Shown: positions 1 to 6,348, counted from the first letter of the stretch. The stretch: 7,647 bases of DNA from Clostridia bacterium (GCA_900755995.1 CAAEIM010000068.1:1-7647), one strand, 5' to 3'. Program-made: numbers and translations. Notes: a model not told the origin generated them from the sequence alone.

Positions 1-280
1 GGCGGGTGGCTTCCCGCTTTTCGCGCATGGTTTTGCGCTGCGTGGGCGGTTTCAGTCCCGCCTTTTCAAGCACCCTCGGCCATGGGCCAAAACGACTTTT
101 TATTAGCTGATAGCCTGTTATGTCCGCTTTTTCGGGCAGTCTGCCCAGCTCCTGCGCTTGCCGCCTAAGGTAGGCGAGCAGTTCTTCATCGCTTGCCTTG
201 CTGTGTTCCTTCGCAAACTTCTGCTCCAGTTCAAGACGAGTCTTTTCATGAGGATCCGTTCCGATTTGTGCCTGTGCCAT
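1..280 (-). CDS. Homing-endonuclease-associated-repeat protein, 3'-truncated by window edge
   Basis: An open frame starts with ATG at 280 (MAQAQIGTDPHEKTR...) and runs off the left edge after 93 codons, so the C-terminus is missing. The start is supported by a strong Shine-Dalgarno (AGGAGGG, 290-296) 9 nt upstream. Residues about 33-77 form one helical repeat: ELLAYLRRQA, then ELGRLPEKADI, then SRFGPWPRVLEKAGL. This spacing and the closing aromatic-G-x-W-x-x-x-L-x-x-A-G-L signature resemble the homing endonuclease associated repeat, a small DNA-binding module found next to HNH nucleases or in stand-alone repeat proteins. A basic region (RKTMREKREATR) follows. No nuclease motif is visible in the part present. 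Its G+C is clearly higher than that of the genes to the right, which suggests a separate origin. It is the first gene after a cobalamin riboswitch and terminator. The function is inferred from the repeat only and could be regulatory rather than endonucleolytic. Confidence 0.72.
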   Translation of the reverse strand, partial: MAQAQIGTDPHEKTRLELEQKFAKEHSKASDEELLAYLRRQAQELGRLPEKADITGYQLIKSRFGPWPRVLEKAGLKPPTQRKTMREKREATR

Positions 281-289
281 TATGTTTTT

Positions 290-296
290 CCCTCCT
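290..296 (-). promoter_or_regulatory. Ribosome binding site of the repeat-protein gene
   Basis: Minus strand reads AGGAGGG, 9 nt before the ATG at 280 and just 6 nt after the T-run of the upstream terminator. The translation start is therefore exposed only on transcripts that read through the terminator. Confidence 0.7.
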
Positions 297-301
297 AAGC
301 A

Positions 302-348
302 TAAAAAATTGCGGCAATTCCGGGGTTCTTCCCCTAAAATTGCCGCAA
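302..348 (-). terminator. Intrinsic terminator, riboswitch expression platform
   Basis: The arms TTGCGGCAATT and AATTGCCGCAA (338-348 and 309-319) pair perfectly over 11 bp. An inner GGGG/CCCC stem closes a short AAGAA loop. Six U's follow on the minus-strand RNA (303-308). The hairpin lies between the cobalamin aptamer and the ribosome binding site at 290-296, which is where a transcriptional OFF switch would sit. Confidence 0.85.
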
Positions 349-407
349 CCGCATTTTTGCAAAGCACTGTTCATGCGCCGTTTTACCGCACGGGCGCACC
401 AACTACA

Positions 408-572
408 AACCTCGTAGGTCTTCTGACTCACGCTTATGGATATTATCCTGCGTCTCCATCGCCTTCTCAGTTTCCCAATGGCATAATGCTATGACTTTAG
501 CTGCTTACAGTAATGGCGGTTGTGACGGACTTGCACCGTCTTCCCTATTAATTAAGCGAATAAACCGTAATA
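408..572 (-). ncRNA. Cobalamin riboswitch aptamer
   Basis: Minus-strand RNA shows the conserved elements in the right order. First is AGGGAAGACGGTGCAAGTCC (527-546), the core GGGAA...GGTG..A.TCC, then GTCACAACCGCCATTACTGT. Next comes the internal arm GCCATTGGGAAACTGAGAAGGC, and last the B12-box, read as AGTCAGAAGACCTAC (414-428). These are the hallmarks of the cobalamin (adenosyl- or methyl-cobalamin) riboswitch family. The exact ends are approximate because I did not fold the P1 stem. Binding normally shuts off the downstream gene by termination or start-site masking, and the terminator at 302-348 favours termination. Such leaders usually control B12 synthesis, B12 uptake or B12-independent isoenzyme genes. 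Here the first downstream gene is a DNA-binding-repeat protein. Confidence 0.93.
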
Positions 573-588
573 AACTTATTTTTTAACA

Positions 589-617
589 ATTTTATAGCAT
601 AATCAGATTTATGTCAA
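589..617 (-). promoter_or_regulatory. Promoter of the riboswitch transcript
   Basis: The -35 is TTGACA (612-617), the spacer is 17 bp and the -10 is TAAAAT (589-594). Initiation is expected near 582, just before the aptamer. The -35 box begins 1 nt after the stop codon of the cohesin-like gene (619-621), so no terminator separates that gene from the riboswitch. Confidence 0.8.
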
Positions 618-618
618 G

Positions 619-1353
619 CTAATTCTCTTTTTTTCCGCTATTTTCTTTGCCCTTTATCCTTGATATAATAAAATATATCATAAAAAACAACAAGGCAACC
701 GCTGTCCCGCACAACATTCCGACTGCGAGCATATATGCTCCGTTATCCTCAAACCTCCCGTTAAGAAAACCGATTTCATCTGTCGTACACTCAGAGGTAT
801 TATTGTCGGCAGCATTATTCTCATCAGGTAAGTCCCTATTATCATTTCCCGAAGAGTCGCTGTTTTGAGCGTCATTGACATCGACGCTGTCCGCACCGAC
901 TGTTACTGCACCATTTGTACATTTATATATCGGTATGCTCTGAGCCGAGGGAGTCACACAATCCTCAGCTGTATAGGATAAGTCGGTTTTTCCTGCCGAA
1001 ACAGCCTTAAATTTAAGGGTAAAAATCACCGTATCTTTATTAATTTCTTTGCCGTCTGCACAAAGATATGATACATTGAGCGTTTTTCCGTTGTCATAGG
1101 CATACACCATACTGTCGGAGGCAGTGCTTACGGAGCGATACTCCATCAGATTTCTGTCATAAGTAAAGGTGAATATAACAGCCGACAGCTTATCAGCGGA
1201 ACTTGCCTTAACATCAACAGAAAACAGCCTGCCCTTGCTGCAATTTATATCCTCAGTTATAAAAGAAACTCCGTTTTCTTCTGCTGCAAATGCGGAAAAA
1301 GCGGAGATAACTATAAAAACAAGCACAAACAAAATTGATAGTGATTTTTTCAT
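619..1353 (-). CDS. Membrane-anchored cohesin-like surface protein
   Basis: This encodes 244 aa from the ATG at 1353, chosen because it opens a classic signal peptide (MKKSLSILFVLVFIV, cleavage near AFA-A at residue 23). GGAG and AAAGGAG lie 5 and 10 nt upstream. The frame extends further 5' to 1443, but that part is hydrophilic and overlaps the previous gene. Residues about 28-152 look like a cohesin-type beta-sandwich: GRLFSVDVKA, AVIFTFTYDRNLMEY, then TVIFTLKFKAVSAGKTDLSY and a final NGAVTV. This is the scaffold used to bind dockerin proteins. A low-complexity Asp/Asn/Ser linker follows (about 157-195). Then come a transmembrane helix (about 207-231) and a Lys-rich tail, so the domain faces outside. 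It is last in a run with a dehydrogenase 16 nt upstream. No dockerin is visible here. Cohesin-like folds also occur outside cellulosomes, so dockerin binding is not proven. Confidence 0.72.
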   Translation of the reverse strand: MKKSLSILFVLVFIVISAFSAFAAEENGVSFITEDINCSKGRLFSVDVKASSADKLSAVIFTFTYDRNLMEYRSVSTASDSMVYAYDNGKTLNVSYLCADGKEINKDTVIFTLKFKAVSAGKTDLSYTAEDCVTPSAQSIPIYKCTNGAVTVGADSVDVNDAQNSDSSGNDNRDLPDENNAADNNTSECTTDEIGFLNGRFEDNGAYMLAVGMLCGTAVALLFFMIYFIISRIKGKENSGKKEN

Positions 1354-1369
1354 AGTTTCTCCGCTCCTT

Positions 1370-2173
1370 TTAAGCGTGTTCAGCAGTATTGAAATTACTA
1401 CGCTTGCTTTCTGACTTTTGCCCCTCTTTTCTGCTCTGCACATTATACGAAACCCTTGTCAGCAGATTTTCGCTTGCAAAGTGCTGCAAAAACTTAGCAG
1501 CCTTCATTGTAAATCCGGGGATGATAACCATTTTCCCCTTCATCGTCTGTTCTATAGCATATTTTGCTACAAAATCAGCCGAAAGCCCGTTAATACAAAA
1601 TTTTACATTCGCCACATCGTTAAAATTTGTATTTACAGGGCCGGGGCAAAGCACTGATATTTTTACATTGCTGCCCTGCCGCCTTAACTCCTCGTGCACA
1701 GCCTCGGTGAGTCTTACCACATAATTTTTTGACGCATAGTAGCTTGAAAAGGTCGGCCCCGGCAAAAATCCTGCCGATGAACCGACATTAAGAATATATC
1801 CTCTGTTTTTTTCAACCATATCCCTCAGGTAGCATTTTGTGAGGATATGCACTGCGCTGACATTCGTGTGAATTAAGTCAAGCTCTTTTTTCAGAGGTAC
1901 ATCCAAAAACTTTCCGTAAGCGCCAAAGCCTGCATTATTGACGAGAAAATCAATATCCTCGTCCTTTAAGTGCTCATACAGGTCAATAGCGTCCTCTTCT
2001 CGTGACAAATCAACGGTGATTACTCTGACTTTTACATTTTTAAGTTCAGCTTTAAGTTCCATCAGTTTATCATAGCTTCTTGCTGCAATAATTAAATCAT
2101 ACCCCATTGCAGCCAGACATCTCGCAATTTCCTTACCAATCCCCGAACTTGCTCCTGTAATTAAAGCCTTCAT
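1370..2173 (-). CDS. Short-chain dehydrogenase/reductase, DltE (COG0300)-like
   Basis: This encodes 267 aa from the ATG at 2173, which places the nucleotide-binding motif at the very N-terminus and has AGGTGA (2178-2183) upstream. A longer reading from 2203 would overlap the preceding gene and adds only a hydrophilic tag. The Rossmann motif TGASSGIG is at residues 6-13, with Arg32 after the second strand (AARS), which usually means NADP(H). NNAG is at 79-82, catalytic Ser at 132/133 and YxxxK at Tyr145/Lys149. PGPV follows at 177-180. All catalytic residues are present, so it should be an active cytosolic NAD(P)-dependent oxidoreductase. The C-terminal part (IIPGFTMKAAKFLQHF) is typical of COG0300 enzymes. 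The last 20 residues are polar and divergent. The substrate cannot be read from sequence. It sits 16 nt after the methyltransferase and 16 nt before the cohesin-like gene, consistent with one transcript. Confidence 0.9.
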   Translation of the reverse strand: MKALITGASSGIGKEIARCLAAMGYDLIIAARSYDKLMELKAELKNVKVRVITVDLSREEDAIDLYEHLKDEDIDFLVNNAGFGAYGKFLDVPLKKELDLIHTNVSAVHILTKCYLRDMVEKNRGYILNVGSSAGFLPGPTFSSYYASKNYVVRLTEAVHEELRRQGSNVKISVLCPGPVNTNFNDVANVKFCINGLSADFVAKYAIEQTMKGKMVIIPGFTMKAAKFLQHFASENLLTRVSYNVQSRKEGQKSESKRSNFNTAEHA

Positions 2174-2189
2174 ATATTCACCTGCTTTT

Positions 2190-2819
2190 TTATTTTTTAA
2201 CACCTATGGTGCACAGCCAGGTGGTGTTTTCTTTTCTATAGGTTTCTATATCCTCAAAGCCTGCTTTTTCAAGCATAGCCCTTATCTCCTCCTCCGTAAC
2301 TGTTTTAATGCCGATTTTATTCTCCACAGCCTTCCATTTGTCGGGTTCTTCCGGTGTTTTAAGCATTTCAAACACAAGCATAATTTTGCCGTTCTGCTTT
2401 AAAACCCTGTGAATTTCCTTTAAATCATTTAGCTTGTCCGGCCAGAAATAATAGGTTTCTACCGCTGTTACAACATCAAAGCTGCAATCATCAAACGGCA
2501 GGGATGAAACCGAAGCTAAAACAATTTTCACCTTGTTGCACAGAATATTTTTTCTGTTTTGAGCCTTAGAATGCTTAACACACAGTGCAGAATAGTCTAT
2601 GCCGTAAACCTTGCCGTTGCCGATTCTCTCGGCAATCCTTGAAACGGTAATACCTCCGCCGCAGCCAACATCAAGGACTCTGTAATTTCTTTCTAACTTT
2701 ATATGGTTAAGAGCCCAGCCTGTAAGCTTGTAATGCCCCTCGTTCATAGAATTAATCATTTTCTTGCCCCAAAAACCTTTGGGGTGCTTGGCGTTTTCCA
2801 ACAGCCTATGATATTTCAC
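2190..2819 (-). CDS. Class I SAM-dependent methyltransferase
   Basis: This encodes about 209 aa. Three possible starts lie close together: GTG 2828, ATG 2825 and GTG 2819. I chose GTG 2819 because the only Shine-Dalgarno (GAAAGGG, 2828-2834) lies 8 nt before it, while it overlaps or nearly touches the other two. Motif I VLDVGCGGG is at residues 48-56, the ribose-binding acid is in VYGIDYS (Asp75), LPFDDCSFDVV is at 108-118 (motif II region), and the post-motif strand is GKIMLVFEM (144-152). This is the UbiE/Methyltransf_11-type Rossmann fold that moves a methyl group from S-adenosylmethionine to a small molecule. The N-terminal KHPKGFWGKKMINSMN segment resembles small-molecule methyltransferases common in Clostridia. 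The acceptor is unknown. It leads the operon with the dehydrogenase and the cohesin-like gene. Confidence 0.88.
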   Translation of the reverse strand: MKYHRLLENAKHPKGFWGKKMINSMNEGHYKLTGWALNHIKLERNYRVLDVGCGGGITVSRIAERIGNGKVYGIDYSALCVKHSKAQNRKNILCNKVKIVLASVSSLPFDDCSFDVVTAVETYYFWPDKLNDLKEIHRVLKQNGKIMLVFEMLKTPEEPDKWKAVENKIGIKTVTEEEIRAMLEKAGFEDIETYRKENTTWLCTIGVKK

Positions 2820-2827
2820 AAGCATCA

Positions 2828-2834
2828 CCCTTTC
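2828..2834 (-). promoter_or_regulatory. Start-deciding ribosome binding site of the methyltransferase
   Basis: Minus strand GAAAGGG leaves 8 nt to GTG 2819 but only 2 nt to ATG 2825, so it favours the GTG. The ATG cannot be excluded. Confidence 0.5.
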
Positions 2835-2838
2835 TGAA

Positions 2839-2856
2839 AAGGCGCTTTGCCGCCTT
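2839..2856 (-). other. Small hairpin in the methyltransferase leader
   Basis: AAGGCG and CGCCTT pair over 6 bp around a 6-nt loop, followed by TTTT and then the Shine-Dalgarno. It is too short for a convincing terminator but could slow transcription or stabilise the leader. Confidence 0.3.
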
Positions 2857-2926
2857 GTTTTGCTCGTTCTCTTATATCGACTGCAACCGTTATTGCAAAT
2901 CTCATTAGGAATCTATATTTTATTTC

Positions 2927-2955
2927 ATTGTAACATATTTCATTTAAATTTACAA
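2927..2955 (-). promoter_or_regulatory. Promoter of the methyltransferase operon
   Basis: The -35 is TTGTAA (2950-2955), the spacer is 17 bp and the -10 is TACAAT (2927-2932), in an AT-rich intergenic gap. Initiation near 2920 would give a leader of about 100 nt. The remaining 2960-3057 holds no gene and no clear terminator for the acetyltransferase gene that ends at 3058. Confidence 0.6.
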
Positions 2956-3057
2956 TTCATCATCATAATAAGTTTTAGATTTATTTTGACAGCAAACAAG
3001 ACAAATTTCAGATATAACTGCAAATTCTACAGTAAAATTTATAAAACGCAGTAAACA

Positions 3058-3828
3058 TCAGCACATCATATTTTTAACAAATTCTTCAGGTTTTACAGTA
3101 AGTTCAACCCACGCCGGGGAAAATCCGCACCTGATTGCATTTCGTGCCGACGGAATGTTTGACCATGCACAGCAATAAAACGGGACTTTGTTCCTGTTTA
3201 AAATTTTCATTGCTAAATTTGCGGTAAGTGCACAAGCAATGCCTTTTCTGCGATATTCAGGCAGCACGTCAACTCCGATTTGCCACATATTGCTGCAATC
3301 TTCGGAACACGCCGCAAATCCGACTAATCTGCCTGAATCATATGCTCCCATACCCAAAATATCAAGCTCTTTTCTTTTTTCACACAGCGCATTGCTCCAC
3401 TGAGGTAAATATAAATCGGCAAAATCTTTTTGCTCCAATACTCTCATTTCATAATTGCAGGATAAAGGCTGTATTTTTTGCATATCAGGCAAAAAGTATT
3501 CAGCCATAAAGCATACCCTTTGCCCCAGCTCGCTCATCTTATTATCCAGCCAAAGAATATTCGGTGTTTCAAAGCATCGGAAAAATTCAAATTTACCAAT
3601 GTATTCTCTAACGATAGATTTGTATTCATTTTTCACCGATGCAACTATATTGCAGCCGTATGATACAAGATTGCAGGCAATCGGTTCTTCATAATATTTC
3701 CGAGCCTGCGAGCATATATTCGATGTCACAATCACATTCTCATATTTTTTAAAATCATCCATATCGCAATTAATATCAATTGCCGACTGCTTCATTGCAA
3801 TTTGCATAATATCCCGATTTGTAAACAC
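3058..3828 (-). CDS. GNAT family N-acetyltransferase with N-terminal extension
   Basis: This encodes 256 aa from GTG at 3828. The unusual start is well supported by GGAGGTGA (3835-3842) 6 nt upstream. The C-terminal half (about 126-256) is a GNAT fold. The acetyl-CoA-binding strand and loop are MWQIGVDVLPEYRRKGIA (181-198), with the R-R-K-G-I/A pyrophosphate loop, followed by helix ALTANLAMKIL. A late SNIPSARNAIRCGF segment is typical of the family's CoA-side helix. The N-terminal half (about 1-125) is a conserved-looking extension (KQSAIDINCDMDDF, ARKYYEEPIACNLVSYG) that recurs in Clostridia GNAT proteins of this length and probably holds the acceptor site. The reaction is transfer of acetyl from acetyl-CoA to an amine, acceptor unknown. 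It starts 41 nt after the HAD gene stop with no good separate promoter, so it is probably last in that operon. Confidence 0.88.
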   Translation of the reverse strand: MFTNRDIMQIAMKQSAIDINCDMDDFKKYENVIVTSNICSQARKYYEEPIACNLVSYGCNIVASVKNEYKSIVREYIGKFEFFRCFETPNILWLDNKMSELGQRVCFMAEYFLPDMQKIQPLSCNYEMRVLEQKDFADLYLPQWSNALCEKRKELDILGMGAYDSGRLVGFAACSEDCSNMWQIGVDVLPEYRRKGIACALTANLAMKILNRNKVPFYCCAWSNIPSARNAIRCGFSPAWVELTVKPEEFVKNMMC

Positions 3829-3869
3829 TGTTATTCACCTCCGTTATTAGTAACCGTTTTTCTATAGTA

Positions 3870-4679
3870 TTATAAATAATTTTTCTCAAGCCATTTTGCA
3901 ACCCCGTCCTCATCATTTGACCCAATGATTGCAGTTGCCCTGCTTTTCAATACTTCGTCAGCGTTTTTCACCGCATAACATTCATCAGCAATTTCAAACA
4001 TATCAATATCATTTATTCCGTCGCCAAATACAACTAATTTTTCGCAGCCCAAAACCTTTTTAAGCTGAGAAATTGCATTTGATTTTGACGCAGATTTTGG
4101 CATAATTTCAAGCCATTGCTCATTAGAATAAACATCCTTGGAATAAACACAGTGGTAAACATCCTTGTACTTTTCATATAAAAGCCTGAGCTTTTGCGGC
4201 TCGTCAATGCAGGTGAGGTAAAAAATATCGCCCTTCATTAATTCCTCGGGTGTTGAAACCACATTTGTTCTTATATCGCCTTTTCGGCTGTCAAGAAAAG
4301 ACCTCTGCCCTTTTGTACACCTGTCAGGCACAAAAGAAAATTTTTCTTTTCCGTCTATATAAGCATAGACAATCGGAAACACCTCATTTTGAAATAAATT
4401 ACTGAGCACATCTAATACAGATTTATCAAAATAATTTGAAACCAATATTTCATTTGTAATGCTGTCAACTACGAAAGCCCCGTTATATACAACCAGAGGA
4501 ATTTCAGCGTTTATGCCCTTTGTCACCTTTTTTGCAGTAATCAAGGACCTTGCCGTGGCATAAGAAAAAATCATACCCTTTTTAGTAAGAGTATTTATTA
4601 CATTGCCGGTATATTCTGATATAGTTTCGTCACTTCTTAATAACGTACCGTCCAAATCGGATACATAAAGGCATTTCAT
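3870..4679 (-). CDS. Cof-type HAD-IIB family hydrolase (phosphatase)
   Basis: This encodes 269 aa from ATG at 4679, chosen because it gives the canonical short lead-in to motif I. The upstream GTG at 4691 overlaps the GGTGGAG that serves as ribosome binding site. Motif I is SDLDGTLL with nucleophile Asp8 and general acid Asp10. Motif II is the Thr42 of SYATARS. The motif III lysine is probably Lys199 (ASKSNAISQL, where family members usually have KGNAL). Motif IV is GDGIND (219-224). The cap lies between motifs II and III, as in subclass IIB. Family members are Mg-dependent cytosolic phosphatases acting on sugar phosphates, nucleotides or flavin/pyridoxal phosphates, and the exact substrate cannot be predicted. 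All catalytic residues are intact. The gene begins 38 nt (50 nt to the ATG) after the GyrI-like gene, in the same orientation. Confidence 0.9.
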   Translation of the reverse strand: MKCLYVSDLDGTLLRSDETISEYTGNVINTLTKKGMIFSYATARSLITAKKVTKGINAEIPLVVYNGAFVVDSITNEILVSNYFDKSVLDVLSNLFQNEVFPIVYAYIDGKEKFSFVPDRCTKGQRSFLDSRKGDIRTNVVSTPEELMKGDIFYLTCIDEPQKLRLLYEKYKDVYHCVYSKDVYSNEQWLEIMPKSASKSNAISQLKKVLGCEKLVVFGDGINDIDMFEIADECYAVKNADEVLKSRATAIIGSNDEDGVAKWLEKNYL

Positions 4680-4729
4680 AAGCTCCACCACCGTATTAAA
4701 TCTCGCAGCTTTGTACAGACAGCACCGAG

Positions 4730-5362
4730 TTACTTTTTCTTTATCGGATGCCGCACAACTGTTTTAAGCTTTTCTGGCGCAACACGTCTTGCGTCACTTA
4801 AATAAATTTCGTGATGATAGCGCCGGTCGGTTATATCAATTTCATATCCCTGATTCTTAGCATATTCGTGCATAAGTTCAACAGTTGCCGGTTCGTCATC
4901 ATACCTGCCTATGTGCATACACTGAACGCACAAACCCTCGTTGTATGTCAGAAACTCCACCTTTGAAAAATCTGTTTTCTTTTTTCTTGTTGCTTCTTCG
5001 ACTGCCCAATCAAAATCTTTTTTGGTAACAAAATCGGGCAGACGGATAATTGAAATAAATCTGAAATTTTCCTTGTGTGCATAGTCGATTCCCTCAACAC
5101 CGTCCTGCCACCAGAAGCCCTCAAGCGGCGGAACTACATAGTCAAAATAGCCGTCAATCCTGTAATCGCCCTTTTTGCTCATTTTTATTGTAAAGGCTAT
5201 TGCGTAGAGCAAACCAATCGACTGTTTATAATCGCCGTTTTCGTCATTCGGATTGCCCCTTCCCCTGACTGCAATATAATTCATTTCGGGAACCTCAACT
5301 ATAGTCGGCTTTTTGGGAGGCATATAAAATTCCTTGTATTCTTTTTTGTAATCAAATGACAT
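4730..5362 (-). CDS. GyrI-like small-molecule binding protein
   Basis: This encodes 210 aa, starting at ATG 5362 with GAGGA (5370-5374) 7 nt upstream. The opening FDYKKEYKEFYMPPKKPTI, the strand PEMNYIAVRGRGNPND, and the YFDYVVPPLEGFWW block (72-85) mark the stand-alone GyrI-like family. The second half begins FISIIRLPDFVTKKDFDWA and ends RYHHEIYLSDARRVAPEKL. The length is normal for the stand-alone family, and there is no DNA-binding domain, so it is not an AraC- or MerR-type regulator. The fold is a duplicated beta-alpha-beta-beta unit that binds hydrophobic or cyclic molecules. Some stand-alone members (for example Listeria Lin2189) are reported to hydrolyse cyclopropane-bearing DNA alkylators. 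By inference this protein binds or detoxifies a small molecule, possibly one moved by the transporter encoded 47 nt upstream. It is presumably cytosolic, since no signal is seen. Confidence 0.87.
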   Translation of the reverse strand: MSFDYKKEYKEFYMPPKKPTIVEVPEMNYIAVRGRGNPNDENGDYKQSIGLLYAIAFTIKMSKKGDYRIDGYFDYVVPPLEGFWWQDGVEGIDYAHKENFRFISIIRLPDFVTKKDFDWAVEEATRKKKTDFSKVEFLTYNEGLCVQCMHIGRYDDEPATVELMHEYAKNQGYEIDITDRRYHHEIYLSDARRVAPEKLKTVVRHPIKKK

Positions 5363-5409
5363 TATTTAATCCTCATTTCTTCTTGATTCTCTTAACCCTA
5401 TCGCACACA

Positions 5410-6348
5410 TTATTTGTCATTCCATCTCTGATAAATATTTGCCAATATCGCACCTGAGATATTATGCCATACCGAAAAAATTGCACCCGGTACGGTTGCC
5501 ATTGATAGATTCGGAAACGATGTGCCGGCAAGCGATGTGGCAAGTCCTGAGTTTTGCATTCCTATTTCCACCGACAAAGCCTTTGTCTTTTTTGCACCCA
5601 TTTTAAACATTTTGCCCAAACCAAATCCGCAAAGATAGCCCAACAGATTGTGGAGAATAACGGCGGCAAATACCACAGCTCCTGTGCTTATTATTTTTTC
5701 CGAATTATGTGAAACCACAGCGCCGACAATAAGACAAATTGCAATAACCGAAACCATCGGCAGTACATCAACCAGCTTTTGGGTGTATTTTCCGGCAAGC
5801 TTATTTATGATAAAGCCAAGAGCTATAGGCACTATGACAACCTGTATTATGGATAAAAACATACTCAGCATATCCACGGAAACCGTAGTCCTTAAAAGAA
5901 GATATGTTATTGCCGGAGTAATAAACGGTGCAAGAATTGTATTCACGCTTGTCATACCAACGGATAAAGCTACATCACCCTTTGACAAATATGTTATTAC
6001 ATTGCTTGACGTTCCTCCGGGGCAGGTTCCCACAAGAACCATTCCGGCTGTAAGGGCAGGGTCAAGACCAAATAGCCTTGAAAGTACGAACGCAAGCAGA
6101 GGCATTACAATAAACTGTGACGCACACCCGATAATCATATCCTTAGGTCTGGTAAATACAAGCCTAAAATCATCAAGCTTTAACGTAAGTCCCATACCAA
6201 ACATAACCGCCATTAAAAGATAGTTAACCCAGCCTGTCTGAATCCATATAGTTGATTTTGGAAAAAATAATGACAGAACCGCAATAGCTAACACAATTAT
6301 AGCCATATACTTTCCCAAAAACTCACTTATTTTTTTAAGAACTTTCAT
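5410..6348 (-). CDS. Bile acid:sodium symporter (BASS) family transporter
   Basis: This encodes 312 aa with start ATG 6348 and AGGAGAT (6358-6364) 9 nt upstream. It is hydrophobic throughout, with about 9-10 membrane helices, a normal length for bacterial BASS proteins. Two sodium-site signatures are visible. The first is GTCPGGTSSNVITYLSKGD (107-125), the broken-helix CPGG-x-SSN element. The second is EIGMQNSGLA (261-270), with Glu261, Gln265 and Asn266 matching the Na-binding E-x-x-x-Q of structurally known members. The GMTSVNTILAPFITP segment (131-145) is the partner crossover region. It should act as a Na-coupled importer of an organic anion in the cytoplasmic membrane. Despite the family name, bacterial members carry varied substrates such as pantoate, keto acids and other carboxylates, so bile acid transport is only a possibility. 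It leads a four-gene run. Confidence 0.93.
   Translation of the reverse strand: MKVLKKISEFLGKYMAIIVLAIAVLSLFFPKSTIWIQTGWVNYLLMAVMFGMGLTLKLDDFRLVFTRPKDMIIGCASQFIVMPLLAFVLSRLFGLDPALTAGMVLVGTCPGGTSSNVITYLSKGDVALSVGMTSVNTILAPFITPAITYLLLRTTVSVDMLSMFLSIIQVVIVPIALGFIINKLAGKYTQKLVDVLPMVSVIAICLIVGAVVSHNSEKIISTGAVVFAAVILHNLLGYLCGFGLGKMFKMGAKKTKALSVEIGMQNSGLATSLAGTSFPNLSMATVPGAIFSVWHNISGAILANIYQRWNDK

Noticed and set aside
1..280. Complete mobile intron or HNH homing endonuclease
   Set aside because: Only the repeat module is visible, with no HNH, LAGLIDADG or GIY-YIG motif, no intron core and no flanking repeats.
193..494. Plus-strand and minus-strand open frames over the riboswitch region
   Set aside because: They overlap the conserved aptamer and terminator, lack ribosome binding sites and have no protein-like composition.
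2860..3054. 64-codon plus-strand open frame between the methyltransferase and GNAT genes
   Set aside because: AT-rich intergenic sequence with no ribosome binding site, and it overlaps the minus-strand promoter.
3869..3874. TATAAT on the minus strand just before the GNAT gene, as a separate promoter
   Set aside because: No -35 at 16-18 bp; the nearest TTGCAA is 21 bp away. Read-through from the HAD gene is more likely.
4692..4729. Hairpin CTCG...CGAG between the GyrI-like and HAD genes as a terminator
   Set aside because: Only 4 bp plus 3 bp around two mismatches and no T-run follows.
5648..6223. 191-codon plus-strand open frame
   Set aside because: It lies entirely antisense to the BASS transporter, whose family signatures are unmistakable, and has no start signals.
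1370..6348. Bile-acid metabolism cluster (BASS transporter plus short-chain dehydrogenase as hydroxysteroid dehydrogenase)
   Set aside because: The two genes are in different operons, the dehydrogenase shows only generic COG0300 features, and bacterial BASS proteins carry many substrates.
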